Source of the DNA: CAZOWW01 sp964583765
GTDB lineage: Bacteria > Actinomycetota > Actinomycetes > Actinomycetales > Kineosporiaceae
Assembly: GCA_964583765.1 (NCBI GenBank)
Contig: CAZOWW010000013.1
Location: forward strand, 1-64,000
DNA length: 64,000 nt
Reading direction: 5' to 3'
This document shows positions 41,637-51,006 of the stretch, in pieces. Positions within the stretch are counted from its first letter, which is position 1; each line of letters starts with the position of its first letter. The notes beneath the pieces are model-generated. The model was not told the DNA's origin. It made no database searches and saw only the letters and a program-made list of their open reading frames with translations. The position numbers and the translations under genes were made by a program.

Positions 41637-42338
41637 GTGGCACGGAACACGATGATCGACGGGGAGTTCCGCGACTTCGTCGCGGCCCGGTCGAGCACTC
41701 TGCAACGCACGGCCTACCTGCTCACCGGTGATTGGGCGCTGGCCGAGGACCTGGTCCAGACGACGCTGCTCAAGACCTACCTGCGCTGGCACCGGCTCGC
41801 CGACATCGCCGCGGTGGAGCCCTACGCCCGCCGGGTGATGGTCAACACGGCGACCAGCTGGTGGCGGCGCAGGTGGCGTGGCGAACGTCCCACCGCCGTC
41901 CTGCCCGAGCAGGTACAGGCGGACGCCACGGACCGATGGCTGGAATGCGATCGCATGTGGGGACTGGTCAGGCGCCTGCCGCCCGGGCAGCGAGCGGTCC
42001 TGGTGCTGCGGTACTACGAGGACCTCACCGAGGCGGAGACCGCCCGCCTGCTCGGCGTCTCGGTCGGCACGGTCAAGCGACAGGCATCCCGGGCGATGGC
42101 CACGCTGCGCGGCACGCTCGGTACGGCGGTCCCGGGAGACCGGACGACGTCCGGAGACGCGACGGCGACATTCGGGAGCGCGACGGCGACTTCCGGGGAC
42201 GAGACGGCGCGCGGACGGATGACGGACCCCGAGCGGACGAGGACGTTCGCGGGAGCGACGACCCCCGAGCAGACGAAGGCACCCAGCGAACCGATGGCGT
42301 CCGACGAACCGATGGCGAAGAAAGGCGGCCCGCAGTGA
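41637..42338 (+). CDS. SigE-family ECF sigma factor, third pair
   Basis: A protein of 233 residues. Region 2 (RTAYLLTGDWALAEDLVQTT) and region 4 (LPPGQRAVLVLRYYEDLTEAE, LLGVSVGTVKRQASRAMATL) are intact. It has an unusual C-terminal tail of about 65 residues rich in Thr, Ser, Asp, Glu and Pro with no predicted fold, absent from the two copies at 18.9 and 21.4 kb. The GTG at 41637 follows AAAGGAG. Its stop overlaps the next gene (GTGA). It is clearly related to the other two sigma factors but much less similar than they are to each other. Confidence 0.9.
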   Translation: MARNTMIDGEFRDFVAARSSTLQRTAYLLTGDWALAEDLVQTTLLKTYLRWHRLADIAAVEPYARRVMVNTATSWWRRRWRGERPTAVLPEQVQADATDRWLECDRMWGLVRRLPPGQRAVLVLRYYEDLTEAETARLLGVSVGTVKRQASRAMATLRGTLGTAVPGDRTTSGDATATFGSATATSGDETARGRMTDPERTRTFAGATTPEQTKAPSEPMASDEPMAKKGGPQ

Positions 42339-43561
42339 ACCGGATCGAGGACACCCTCCGTGCCAGTCTTCACGCCCAGGTCGAGCGACCGCCGATGATG
42401 CAGGACCTCGCCGAACGGACGATGACCCGGGCCAGGGGCGTCCGACGGCGCCGCACGGTCGCCGCGGCCGCCACCACCGTCGCTGCTCTGGTCCTCACCG
42501 GGGGTGGCTACGGCGTTCTGCAGGGCGACACGCATCGCGGTTCCCCTCCGCCGCCGGCCACCCGATCCTCCGCCCCGGAGCCGAGTACCCCGACGACCGC
42601 CTCGACCGGCCAGGGGCTCTACCCGGACGTCCTCACCGACCCCACGGCCGACGGCAGTTGGCGCAGCCTTCGGACGGCCGACGGCCGCGTCCTGTCGCTG
42701 GGCGGCGTCTCCGGCAGGATCGAGAACGCGTACCAGGCCCACGATGGCTGGCTGTTGGTGGCCACGATCACACCTTTTGGGTCGGATGCCCTGGACAGCA
42801 GAGCCCTGTGGCTGCTGACCCCGGACGGGGCTGTTCATGTGCTGATCGAGCATGCCGACGGCGCGCCGGCACTCGCGCCCGGCGGTCTGCGCCTGGCCTG
42901 GCGCCAGAACGACCGCCTGTACATCGGGCACCGCACCGGCAGCGTCCTGACCGTGGACCAGTGGACCCCCGCGCCTGCACGGGGGGAACCGATCGCCTAC
43001 ACCGGCACCGCGGTCGTGCTCGGCTACAGCGAGACCGGCGGTGGCATCGACCACCATGACGTCTGGCTGCCCTCCGCCGGGGACTACACCGCCGGCTGGA
43101 GCCGCAGCACACAGGTGGAGACCGTGTACCGGCCCGCTCCCGACGGCACGCTGTACGGCCTGGTCCACGCGAGCGGGGGCGGGAAAGCCTTGTGCCTGGC
43201 CCGGCTGGATCCCGCCGCCCATCTGAAGGCCACCGGCACGGCCTGCGGGATGCCGCTGACGATCGACCCGACCGCGCTCGTCTCCCCCGACGGACGCTGG
43301 CTGGCCGCGCAGGCTCTGGAACCGGGATCGACTCTCGAGGTTGCCATGATCGATCTGGCCGAGGTCTTCGACCACCCGAAGCTGAAGATCCGAGCGGTCC
43401 TGGCGGACTCCTCGCCCGCGGACTGGCTCGACAACCGGACTGTCGTGATCTCGGGCGACACCGCGGGAGACAGCCGCCTCACCTGGTCCGACCACGCGCC
43501 GCTCCGGGTCATCGGCCTTCCCGCCTACGCGGAACACCAGGTGGCGATGAATCTGGGCTGA
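42335..43561 (+). CDS. Membrane sensor partner of the third sigma factor
   Basis: A protein of 408 residues. The cytoplasmic N-terminus of about 40 residues is basic near its end (RARGVRRRRT). One membrane segment follows (about 43-62), then a Pro/Ser/Thr linker and an extracytoplasmic region of about 310 residues with repeated beta blades (for example WLLVATITPFG, GLRLAWRQNDRLYIG, SPDGRWLAAQ). This is WD/TolB-propeller-like, without the DUF4232 end found in the other two partners. The GTG start overlaps the sigma stop. Anti-sigma activity is inferred from coupling and topology. Confidence 0.82.
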   Translation: MNRIEDTLRASLHAQVERPPMMQDLAERTMTRARGVRRRRTVAAAATTVAALVLTGGGYGVLQGDTHRGSPPPPATRSSAPEPSTPTTASTGQGLYPDVLTDPTADGSWRSLRTADGRVLSLGGVSGRIENAYQAHDGWLLVATITPFGSDALDSRALWLLTPDGAVHVLIEHADGAPALAPGGLRLAWRQNDRLYIGHRTGSVLTVDQWTPAPARGEPIAYTGTAVVLGYSETGGGIDHHDVWLPSAGDYTAGWSRSTQVETVYRPAPDGTLYGLVHASGGGKALCLARLDPAAHLKATGTACGMPLTIDPTALVSPDGRWLAAQALEPGSTLEVAMIDLAEVFDHPKLKIRAVLADSSPADWLDNRTVVISGDTAGDSRLTWSDHAPLRVIGLPAYAEHQVAMNLG

Positions 43562-43635
43562 GGGGCGCCGAGGAGGGGACGGGCGCCGGCCGGCCGGGTG
43601 AGGTGGGGACGCCTCGGCCAGCCGGCCCCCGCGCC

Positions 43636-44304
43636 TCAGAGCAGGCGCCGGTCCGCGGCCCAGCGGGTGAGCTCGTGCCGGCTTGACAGCTGCAGCTTGC
43701 GCAGGACGGCCGACACGTGGGTCTCCACCGTCTTAACCGAGATGAACAGTTCCCGCGCGACCTCCTTGTAGGCGTACCCGCGGGCGATCAGCCGCATCAC
43801 CTCCCGCTCGCGCTGGGAGAGCCGGTCCAGCTCGTCCTCGACCTGGGCCACCTCCCCGGCCCCGGCTCCGAAGGCGTCCAGGACGAACCCGGCCAGTCGG
43901 GGCGAGAAGACGGCGTCCCCGTCGGCGACCGCGCGCACGGCGGTGGCCAGCTCCTGCCCCGAGATCGACTTGGTCACGTAGCCCCGGGCTCCGGCCCGGA
44001 TCACCGCGATCACGTCCTCGGCGGCGTCCGACACACTCAGCGCGAGGAAGCGCACCGGCGGGTCCGCGGCGAGCAGGTGGGCACACCGTTGGAGCACCTC
44101 CCGCCCCCCGGGACGCGAGAGTCCGCCGGGCAGGTGCACGTCCAGGAGCACGACGTCCGGGCGCGTCCGTTCCACCACCGCCACCGCCTCGGGGACGTCG
44201 CCCGCCTCGCCGACCACCTCGATGCCGGTGTCGTCGGCCAGTTCGGCCCGCACCCCCGTGCGGAACATGCGGTGATCGTCCACGAGCACGATGCGCACGG
44301 TCAT
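43636..44304 (-). CDS. NarL/LuxR-family response regulator
   Basis: A protein of 222 residues. The receiver domain (1-125) has IVLVDDHRMFR, phosphoacceptor Asp in VLLDVHLPG and KSIS with the conserved Lys. The LuxR-type HTH (about 155-215) has LSQREREVMRLIARGYAYKE and VKTVETHVSAVLRKL. It is coupled to the histidine kinase gene by an ATGA overlap. This pair fits the LiaRS-like systems that control envelope-stress genes, here probably including the divergent PspC gene. Confidence 0.94.
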   Translation of the reverse strand: MTVRIVLVDDHRMFRTGVRAELADDTGIEVVGEAGDVPEAVAVVERTRPDVVLLDVHLPGGLSRPGGREVLQRCAHLLAADPPVRFLALSVSDAAEDVIAVIRAGARGYVTKSISGQELATAVRAVADGDAVFSPRLAGFVLDAFGAGAGEVAQVEDELDRLSQREREVMRLIARGYAYKEVARELFISVKTVETHVSAVLRKLQLSSRHELTRWAADRRLL

Positions 44305-46022
44305 CCCGATCCCTTCTCGCCCCGATCCGGAAGTTCCACGGAGACCTCCGTGCCCTCTCCCGGACTGCTGCGTACCCGCGCCCGCCCGCCGTAGCGCCGC
44401 ACCCTCGCAATGATCGACTCACTGATCCCGTGCCGGTCCGCCGGCACGGCATCGGGATCGAATCCCACGCCGCGGTCGCGGACGAAGGCCTCGACCCCGG
44501 TCGGGCCGCACTCCAGGTACACCTGTACGGGAGCCCCGGCGTGCCGGGCGGCGTTGAGCACCGCCTCGCGCAGAGCCGCCACCAGGGCGACCCCTCGCTC
44601 GTCGAGGGTCCGGTCGCCGACCGTGACCACCTCGACGACCACCCCGTGCAACTCCTCGACCTCGGCGGCGGCCGCGGTCACCGCTGCGGCGAGGGAGGAC
44701 TCCTCGGCCACGGGACGCGCATACAGCCAGCCACGCAGGTCGCGCTCCTGGGCCCGGGCCAGGCGCGCCACCTCCACCGGGTCGGCACTGCGGCGCTGGA
44801 TCAGGGCGAGCGTCTGCAGGACCGAGTCGTGCAGGTGTGCGGCGATCTCCGCCCGCTCCGCCTCCCGGGCCCGAGCCTCCCGCTCGGAGTCCAGCGAGCG
44901 CCACAGTCGCACCAGCCAGGGAGCGAGCACGATCGTCCCGCCGCAGAGCACCGCGGCCACGGCCAGGAGCACGCGTCCCACGGTCACCACGCCGGTGTCC
45001 CGCAGGGCGAACAGCAGTGCTCCGGAGATCACCAACGCCAGCCCTCCGACCAGCCGGATCCCGGCGGCCCGGGCCCCCGCCCGGCGGTTCGGACCACGCC
45101 GGCGATCCACCTCGTCGAGCTGGGTGAGCGCCAGGCCGGTCCCGGCCAGCACCACGGCGGCCGGGATCACGAGACCGGGCGAGGGAGTGCCACTGACCCG
45201 CAGGAGGAGCACGTACAGTCCTGCGCCCACGAGCAGCAGTCCGACGAGCACGTCCCGCCGTCCCCGGGCACCGGGGCGCTCCTGGTCCAGGTCCCCGTCC
45301 CGGGTCCCGGACGGTCCGGCCGGCGACCAGGGTCCCGGCCCCCGTCCGGAGGCCCCGGCCGACGCCAGGGTCGGGACGACGTCCATGCCCGGGTGAAGGG
45401 GATCGCCGACGTCCCTGCCGATGGCCGCGGTCCTCCCGAGGAGATCCGCGGCGGCGGGGACCGGTCCCGGCGGGGCGCCCGACCCCGCCCTCGCGCGGTC
45501 CGCCGCTGCGCCCAGGGCGCTCGTTGCTCCCGAGGTGTCTGCTCCTGCACCCTGGGCTCCTGCGCCAGGGATACCTGCCCCGGGGACGACGCCGGTGCCG
45601 TCCGCCCTGCCCAGCGCGGCCACCGGTCCGGGCCCCATCGTGGTCGGGAACCCCAAGGAGTTCCCCGGAGCTGAGGTGGCGGACGGCGGCAAGCCGACGG
45701 GCGGCAATCCGGACGGCGGCAGGGGATCAGGCGTTTCCGAACAGGTGGGGACGAAGGCCCAGAGCCAGACGTAGGCCGCTGCTCCCGCACCGGCGAACAT
45801 GGCCAACAACGCCAGTCCCACGCGCACGGCGGCCACCGGGAGCCCGAGGTGCCGGGCCACGCCCACAGCGACCCCCGCCAACATCCGTCCCTGCTCCGGT
45901 CTGCACAGGGCGGGTCGCGGTGGCGCGATCCGGAGTACAGGCGGGCGGGCCCAGGGCGGCGCGGCGCCACGCAGCCGTGCGTCGAGGGACTCACGCGCGG
46001 GAGCGCCGGTACGGTCAGGCAC
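44301..46022 (-). CDS. PspC-domain sensor histidine kinase (HisKA_3 type)
   Basis: A protein of 573 residues. A PspC domain near the N-terminus (about 40-95: GVAVGVARHLGLPVAAVRVG, then a membrane helix) is followed by a long Pro/Gly/Ala-rich stretch and further membrane segments (about 262-370). The kinase core has its phosphoacceptor in EIAAHLHDSVLQTLALI and an ATPase domain with DRGVGFDP and GTEVSVEL. It passes phosphate to the LuxR-type regulator downstream. The GTG at 46022 is the chosen start. The low-complexity insertion between PspC domain and membrane helices is unusually long. Confidence 0.9.
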   Translation of the reverse strand: MPDRTGAPARESLDARLRGAAPPWARPPVLRIAPPRPALCRPEQGRMLAGVAVGVARHLGLPVAAVRVGLALLAMFAGAGAAAYVWLWAFVPTCSETPDPLPPSGLPPVGLPPSATSAPGNSLGFPTTMGPGPVAALGRADGTGVVPGAGIPGAGAQGAGADTSGATSALGAAADRARAGSGAPPGPVPAAADLLGRTAAIGRDVGDPLHPGMDVVPTLASAGASGRGPGPWSPAGPSGTRDGDLDQERPGARGRRDVLVGLLLVGAGLYVLLLRVSGTPSPGLVIPAAVVLAGTGLALTQLDEVDRRRGPNRRAGARAAGIRLVGGLALVISGALLFALRDTGVVTVGRVLLAVAAVLCGGTIVLAPWLVRLWRSLDSEREARAREAERAEIAAHLHDSVLQTLALIQRRSADPVEVARLARAQERDLRGWLYARPVAEESSLAAAVTAAAAEVEELHGVVVEVVTVGDRTLDERGVALVAALREAVLNAARHAGAPVQVYLECGPTGVEAFVRDRGVGFDPDAVPADRHGISESIIARVRRYGGRARVRSSPGEGTEVSVELPDRGEKGSG

Positions 46023-46175
46023 GCCCCCATGGTCACACGTCCGCCGCCGTCGCGACTCCGGTGCCGACCCCGACCCGACCGGAGCCCGTCCCCTGGGGGA
46101 TCCCCGGTGCCGTTCAGGGTGCGCTCAGGGCTCTCCCCGATGGGCATCGCCTCGTCGCTCCCGGAGGATCAAGGC

Positions 46176-47903
46176 ATGGACGAGAGCACACTCCCGCCGC
46201 CCTGGCAGGAGCACGGCAGTACCGACGACGCGGGTGACGACGAGTCCCCTGACACCGGCGCCTCGAGCGGCGGCACGACCGACAGCCACCCGACCGACAG
46301 CGGGACGACCCCGACGGAGTCCCGCGTCCCCGACCCCCGGCCCACTGGGGCTGGCCCCGTCAGCGCCCAGTCCACAGGGGCTGGCCCTGCCAGCACCGGT
46401 TCCTTCCCGGGCAGCACCGGTTCCTTCCCCGGCCGGGGCGTCCCGCCGGGTCCGGGGGCCACGGTTCCGCCCACCGCCCCACTGGGTGGCGCAGGCGGCA
46501 CCACCGGCCCGTTGTCCGACGGATCGGCGCCCTCCGGCACGCCCAACCGGCTCGCGGACTTCTTCGACCAGTTCCGCCGGCTGGGTCTGGCCCGGCCGAC
46601 CGAGGGCCGCTGGATCGGGGGGGTCTGCGCGGCCGCGGCTCGTCGATGGGGCTGGGACCCCGCGCTGGTCCGTGCCGCCGCGGTGGTCGTCACTCTCATC
46701 GGCCTCGGTCCGCTGATCTACGGCCTGGCCTGGGCCCTGCTACCCGAGGAGGACGGCCGGATCCATCTCGAGCAGGCGATCCACGGCGATGTCACGCTCG
46801 GACTGGTCGGCGCGGGAGTGTTCGCGATCTGCGACCTCGGACCGATCGGGTGGTCCGGCTTCGGCGGCCCGTTCTTCTGGTTCCCGCTCCGCGGGCTCGG
46901 CGTACTCATCCTGATCGGCCTCGTCCTGTGGTGGATCTTCGGCGGTCGTCACCGTCGGTACGGACTCGGGCCGGGCGGGCGCCCACCCACACCCGGTGGA
47001 GGTTGGCACGGCAGGGGCTGGCACGGCGGTGACGGGTGGCAGGGCCCGGGCGCCCCGTCCGGTCAGTGGCAGGGCCCGGGCGCCCCGTCCGGGCAGTGGC
47101 AGGGCCCGGACACCGGGGGGTGGCGACCGACAGCTGGAGGGGACGGTCGCCCCACCCCGGGCGCGCCGGTGACCGGCGACCCGGCCATGCGGTACCGCGA
47201 ACAGGTGCGGGTGGCCCGGGAACGGGAGCTCCGGGCCCGGGCCTACCGCCGCGAGCAGCAGCGCCGCTATCGGCGCCGGGCCTCCCACGCGCTCACCCTC
47301 ACCACCCTGGGCCTGGCGCTCGTGTCAGCCTCGATCGCAGGCCTGTGGTACGACGCCCACAGCTCCGGCGGCTCCCTGCACACGGTGGTCCTGGCCACCG
47401 CACTGGCCACCGTGGCCTTCGGGATCGTGGTCGCCGGCATTGCCGGACGCCGCAGCGGCGGCCTCGCGCCGATCAGCGTGCTCCTCGCCCTGGGCCTGGT
47501 CACCTCGTTCAGCGTGGGTGACCGCACCTGGCACCCGGCTCCAGGGGTGACGTCTCCCCGCTTCGAACTGGCCGCCGGTGAGGCCGTCCTCGACCTGGAC
47601 CGGTACGCGGCGGTCCGGCCCGGCACACCGTCCTCCGAGATCCATGTCTCGATCGGTGCAGGAAGGCTGTCCATCCGGGTACCCGCAGGACTCACCGTGC
47701 AGATCCACGCCGACCTCGGGGCAGGTCGTCTCGAGAGCCGTACGGCCCTCGGGGCCGATCGGATCTCGCTCAGCTCCGGAGGTGGGCTCAGCCGTGATCT
47801 CGTGGTCGGTCCTGCCATGGTCCCCGCCGTGACCGTCGACGCGGAACTCGGCGTGGGTTCCCTGGACATCGTCGGTTCCCCCGTACAGGCAGGTGTGCGA
47901 TGA
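46176..47903 (+). CDS. PspC-domain protein with LiaF-like C-terminus
   Basis: A protein of 575 residues. An N-terminal disordered part (about 1-130) is followed by a PspC domain (about 140-195, RWIGGVCAAAARRWGWDPALVR) and several membrane segments. A Gly/Trp/Gln-rich stretch with repeated QGPGAPSGQW and a charged region come next. Two to three more membrane segments lead to a C-terminal beta-helix-like domain (about 470-575) resembling LiaF or cell-wall-active-antibiotic response proteins. It is divergent from the PspC histidine kinase. In known systems LiaF restrains the kinase. The ATG at 46176 has GGAGG upstream. Confidence 0.85.
   Translation: MDESTLPPPWQEHGSTDDAGDDESPDTGASSGGTTDSHPTDSGTTPTESRVPDPRPTGAGPVSAQSTGAGPASTGSFPGSTGSFPGRGVPPGPGATVPPTAPLGGAGGTTGPLSDGSAPSGTPNRLADFFDQFRRLGLARPTEGRWIGGVCAAAARRWGWDPALVRAAAVVVTLIGLGPLIYGLAWALLPEEDGRIHLEQAIHGDVTLGLVGAGVFAICDLGPIGWSGFGGPFFWFPLRGLGVLILIGLVLWWIFGGRHRRYGLGPGGRPPTPGGGWHGRGWHGGDGWQGPGAPSGQWQGPGAPSGQWQGPDTGGWRPTAGGDGRPTPGAPVTGDPAMRYREQVRVARERELRARAYRREQQRRYRRRASHALTLTTLGLALVSASIAGLWYDAHSSGGSLHTVVLATALATVAFGIVVAGIAGRRSGGLAPISVLLALGLVTSFSVGDRTWHPAPGVTSPRFELAAGEAVLDLDRYAAVRPGTPSSEIHVSIGAGRLSIRVPAGLTVQIHADLGAGRLESRTALGADRISLSSGGGLSRDLVVGPAMVPAVTVDAELGVGSLDIVGSPVQAGVR
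47036..47107 (+). repeat. 30-nt tandem repeat in the PspC gene
   Basis: Units of the type TGGCAGGGCCCGGGCGCCCC, 30 nt long, occur at about 47037-47066 and 47067-47096, with a shortened third copy, encoding WQGPGAPSGQ. Confidence 0.7.
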
Positions 47904-48460
47904 GTCTCTCCGACGAGCGGTACCCCGGTGCCGAGCCCGACCCGGGTGCCACGCGCCCCCTGTCCGGCAGCACGCCAGAACCGGGCACCGGGAGCACACC
48001 CGGCAGCACGTCCGAGCCGGGCACGGGCAGCACGACGACCGAGCCCGGCGCCACGGCTCCCGGCGAGCGACCGGGCGCACCGGGCGCACCGGGCGCACCG
48101 ACGACCGAGTACCCCGCCGTGCCCCCCGGCGAGGCACCGGGGTCCCCGGGCGGCGTCCCGTGGACCCCGGGCGGGACTCCCGGACACACCGGCGACCCGG
48201 GGCCCGGCTACGGGAACGACCCGGCGGACTGGCCGCAGCCGGGTTGGCGGGGGCCACGGCTGCGGACCGTGGTCTGGGGGCTGGCCATGCTCGCCATCGC
48301 CGCCTCGAGCCTCGTCGCCTCACTCACGGACACGCATGTGGACGGCGCCAAGGTGGGCGTGGCGATCGTCCTTCTCGCCGGCGTCCTGCTCGTCACGGGG
48401 GGCACCGCGGCCGCCGTCCGCGAGGCACGGGCGTCCCGACGTCCCCACCCACGGCGCTGA
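47900..48460 (+). CDS. Small two-TM protein coupled to the PspC gene
   Basis: A protein of 186 residues. The first 105 residues are a disordered Pro/Gly/Thr/Ser stretch. Two membrane helices follow (about 122-140 and 150-170), and a basic end closes with RRPHPRR. The ATG at 47900 overlaps the stop of the PspC gene (ATGA), so the products are likely made together. No family was recognised beyond this layout, and a role with the PspC/LiaF system is inferred from coupling only. Confidence 0.8.
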   Translation: MSLSDERYPGAEPDPGATRPLSGSTPEPGTGSTPGSTSEPGTGSTTTEPGATAPGERPGAPGAPGAPTTEYPAVPPGEAPGSPGGVPWTPGGTPGHTGDPGPGYGNDPADWPQPGWRGPRLRTVVWGLAMLAIAASSLVASLTDTHVDGAKVGVAIVLLAGVLLVTGGTAAAVREARASRRPHPRR

Positions 48461-48810
48461 CCCGACCCCCGTTCCGAACAGGGCGCCGACCTCGTCCGAC
48501 CCAGGCCGGGACCCCGCCAGATCATGATCGACTTGTTTCCACGGCCACCCCGGACTCGGCCACTCGGGGTGGCCGTTGGGCTGTCCGGGTGAGTCCGGTC
48601 AGGTCAGCGGCGTCACGGCCCGATCCAGGACAGCACGTGATCGGCCTCGGTGGGGCACCTGTCCCGCGCCCGGAACGGCCTGCACCCCCGGGCGGGTGAA
48701 TGTGGGACCACCCGTTCGGTGCACAGGATGTTCCTCAAGTCCTCTCGCAGCGCCACCGACCACAGGATTGCCGGCCAAGCCCGGCACCTCGTCGGCCCGT
48801 GGGAGTGCAC
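48461..48810. other. Intergenic region before the conservon
   Basis: 350 bp. It contains a terminator hairpin at 48541-48576 and presumably the promoter of the cvn operon, which could not be pinned down by eye. Confidence 0.5.
48541..48576 (+). terminator. Hairpin terminator of the PspC operon
   Basis: A 12-bp stem, 48541-48552 with 48565-48576 (ACGGCCACCCCG), with a 12-nt loop, 80 bp after the preceding stop codon. Confidence 0.7.
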
Positions 48811-50967
48811 ATGCTCCGCAACCTCACCATCCGCGCCAGGCTGTCCTTGATGGCCGCAGCGCCCGCCGTACTGATCGCACTCGTGGCCGGCATGGCGTTC
48901 ATGGTCGTGCAACAGATCGCCATCAACGGTCCCGCCTATCGCGAGATCTCGCAGACGCAATCCCTGACCGCGGACGTGACCCCGTCCTCGGCCTCTCTGG
49001 ACTCCTACGTGATGCTCGTCCACACCTTCATCACGGCGAAGCACCTGGAGGACTACAACAGCGAACTCCAGGCCCTGAACGACTGGCAGGCCAAGTTCGA
49101 GGCGCGTCACAAGTACTGGGACAAGCACCTCAAGGACCCGGACATGCGACAGCTCCTGCTCGTCGACGCGTACCAGCCCGCCGAGCAGTACTTCACCATG
49201 CTCCACAAGCAGGTCGCGCCGATCGTCTACCGGCCCGAGAACGGGAACGTCACCAACACGGAGGCGTTGACCTGGACCGAGGGCCCGATGGCGAGCCTCT
49301 ACCAGGACCACCTGAAGGCGATGAACAAGGTCGCCGACCTGGCCGAGAAGGCCAGGGCCGCGAAGGAGTCCCAGGCCTCCAGCAGCGAGCGGATGGACGC
49401 CTGGCTCCTCGTTCTCGGGTTCGTGCTCATGCTGGCCCTCACCGCCTTCCTCGGTGTGTCGACCCAGCGTTCGATCACCCGGCGCATCGCCCGCCTGCAG
49501 CGCGTCGCCACCGACGACCTCCCGGGCATGCTGTACGAGGTCGAGAAGGCCACCAAGGCCGGGGATCCGATCCCCGACTTCGAGCCTCTGGCCTTCGACA
49601 ACCAGGACGAGCTGTCCGAGGCGGCCGAGTCGTTCAACGCCGTCATCCAGACCGCTGTCGAGCTGGCCGGTCAACAGGCCGTGCTTCGCCGGTCGACGTC
49701 CGAGATGTTCGTCAACCTGGGCCGGCGCCAGCACAAGCTGCTGTCCCGGACGCTGTCCTACATCACCGAACTGGAGCGCGGAGAGCGCAACCCCTCGACC
49801 CTGCAGAACCTGTTCAAGATCGACCACCTGGCGACCCGCATGCGCCGTCACGCGGAGAGCCTGCTGGTGCTCGCCGGTTCGGCACCGTTGCGTACCTGGT
49901 CGCGGCCGATCCCGATCGGCGACGTGGTCCGGGCTGCACTCTCCGAGATCGAGTCCTATGCCCGCGTGGACGTCGAACAGCTGCCCGGCGCCTCGGTCAA
50001 GGGCGGCGCCGTGTCCGACATCGCGCACATGCTGGCCGAGTTGCTGGAGAACGCGACGACCTTCTCGCCGCCGACCAGCCGCGTGCGCGTCATCGGCCGC
50101 AACAACGCCGACGGCTACATCCTCGTGGTGATCGATGAGGGCATCGGCATGGAGGCCGGCGACCTGGTCCAGGCGAACGAGCGCATCAACTCGTCCGCAG
50201 GCCTGGACACCTCCCGCATGCTCGGCCTCGGCGTGGTCGGACGGCTCGCCGCCCGGCACGGCATCCGGGTCGGCCTCTTCGACTCCCCCACCGGGGGCAT
50301 CGTCGCCAAGATCGCCCTGCCGGGTTCGCTGCTCGAATCGCAGGACGCACCCACCGGTCAGACGAACACCGGGGCACCCGCGCTGACCAAACCGACCGTG
50401 ATCCGCCCGACCGTGGCCCAGTCCGGCTCGGGCAGTGGGCTGGCCTCCCGCACCCCGGCAGGTGCACTCCCGGCCCCGGCCGCCGATCCGGCGCCCGCGA
50501 CCGAGGACGCCCCAGCCCCAGCCCCGGCACCGGCACCGGCACCGGCACCGCAGCCTCCGCAGGCCCCGCGCACCCCTGTGTTCACCCAACCCGCCGCACG
50601 GCGCCGGCCCGCGCCGGAGAGGCCTGCGGCGCCCGCGCCGCAGCCCCCGGCCGAGAACGCGCCGGCCCCCGGTGGGGTGCACGCTGTCGGACGGGCGGGC
50701 GGACCGCTCGGCGCCGTCCCGGGACAGACCCGGCACTCCGGAGGCCCGACGACCCCGGCGACCAGCTCGATGCCGGGCGCCCCGATCGCGAGTCCGGTCC
50801 CGCCGCCCACCAACAGCGGCCTGCGCCGCCGGGTGCGGGGGGCACAGCTGCCGGACACCGGGGCCGAGGCCCCGACGGCACCTCCGCCGGACCGCACCGC
50901 CGAGAGCGTGCGCTCGGCCCTGGCGAACTTCACCGCAGGACGCCGCTCCGCCCACCGGGACCGCTGA
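48811..50967 (+). CDS. cvnA: Conservon histidine-kinase-like sensor CvnA
   Basis: A protein of 718 residues. It has membrane helices at about 12-35 and 208-228, and between them an extracytoplasmic helical (nitrate-sensor-like) domain. A HAMP-like region follows, then the DHp-like segment (FKIDHLATRMRRHAESLL) and an ATPase domain (about 395-515) with N box ELLENATTFSPP, DEGIGM and GLGVVGRLAARHGI. The last 190 residues are Pro/Ala-rich. CvnA sits at the membrane and forms a signalling complex with CvnB-D, comparable to eukaryotic G-protein-coupled receptors. Start ATG 48811; GTG codons at 48799 and 48805 in frame are alternatives. Confidence 0.94.
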   Translation: MLRNLTIRARLSLMAAAPAVLIALVAGMAFMVVQQIAINGPAYREISQTQSLTADVTPSSASLDSYVMLVHTFITAKHLEDYNSELQALNDWQAKFEARHKYWDKHLKDPDMRQLLLVDAYQPAEQYFTMLHKQVAPIVYRPENGNVTNTEALTWTEGPMASLYQDHLKAMNKVADLAEKARAAKESQASSSERMDAWLLVLGFVLMLALTAFLGVSTQRSITRRIARLQRVATDDLPGMLYEVEKATKAGDPIPDFEPLAFDNQDELSEAAESFNAVIQTAVELAGQQAVLRRSTSEMFVNLGRRQHKLLSRTLSYITELERGERNPSTLQNLFKIDHLATRMRRHAESLLVLAGSAPLRTWSRPIPIGDVVRAALSEIESYARVDVEQLPGASVKGGAVSDIAHMLAELLENATTFSPPTSRVRVIGRNNADGYILVVIDEGIGMEAGDLVQANERINSSAGLDTSRMLGLGVVGRLAARHGIRVGLFDSPTGGIVAKIALPGSLLESQDAPTGQTNTGAPALTKPTVIRPTVAQSGSGSGLASRTPAGALPAPAADPAPATEDAPAPAPAPAPAPAPQPPQAPRTPVFTQPAARRRPAPERPAAPAPQPPAENAPAPGGVHAVGRAGGPLGAVPGQTRHSGGPTTPATSSMPGAPIASPVPPPTNSGLRRRVRGAQLPDTGAEAPTAPPPDRTAESVRSALANFTAGRRSAHRDR

Positions 50968-51006
50968 CCGCGACTGGCCTCCACACGATCGGGAGAAGAA
51001 GAGAGC

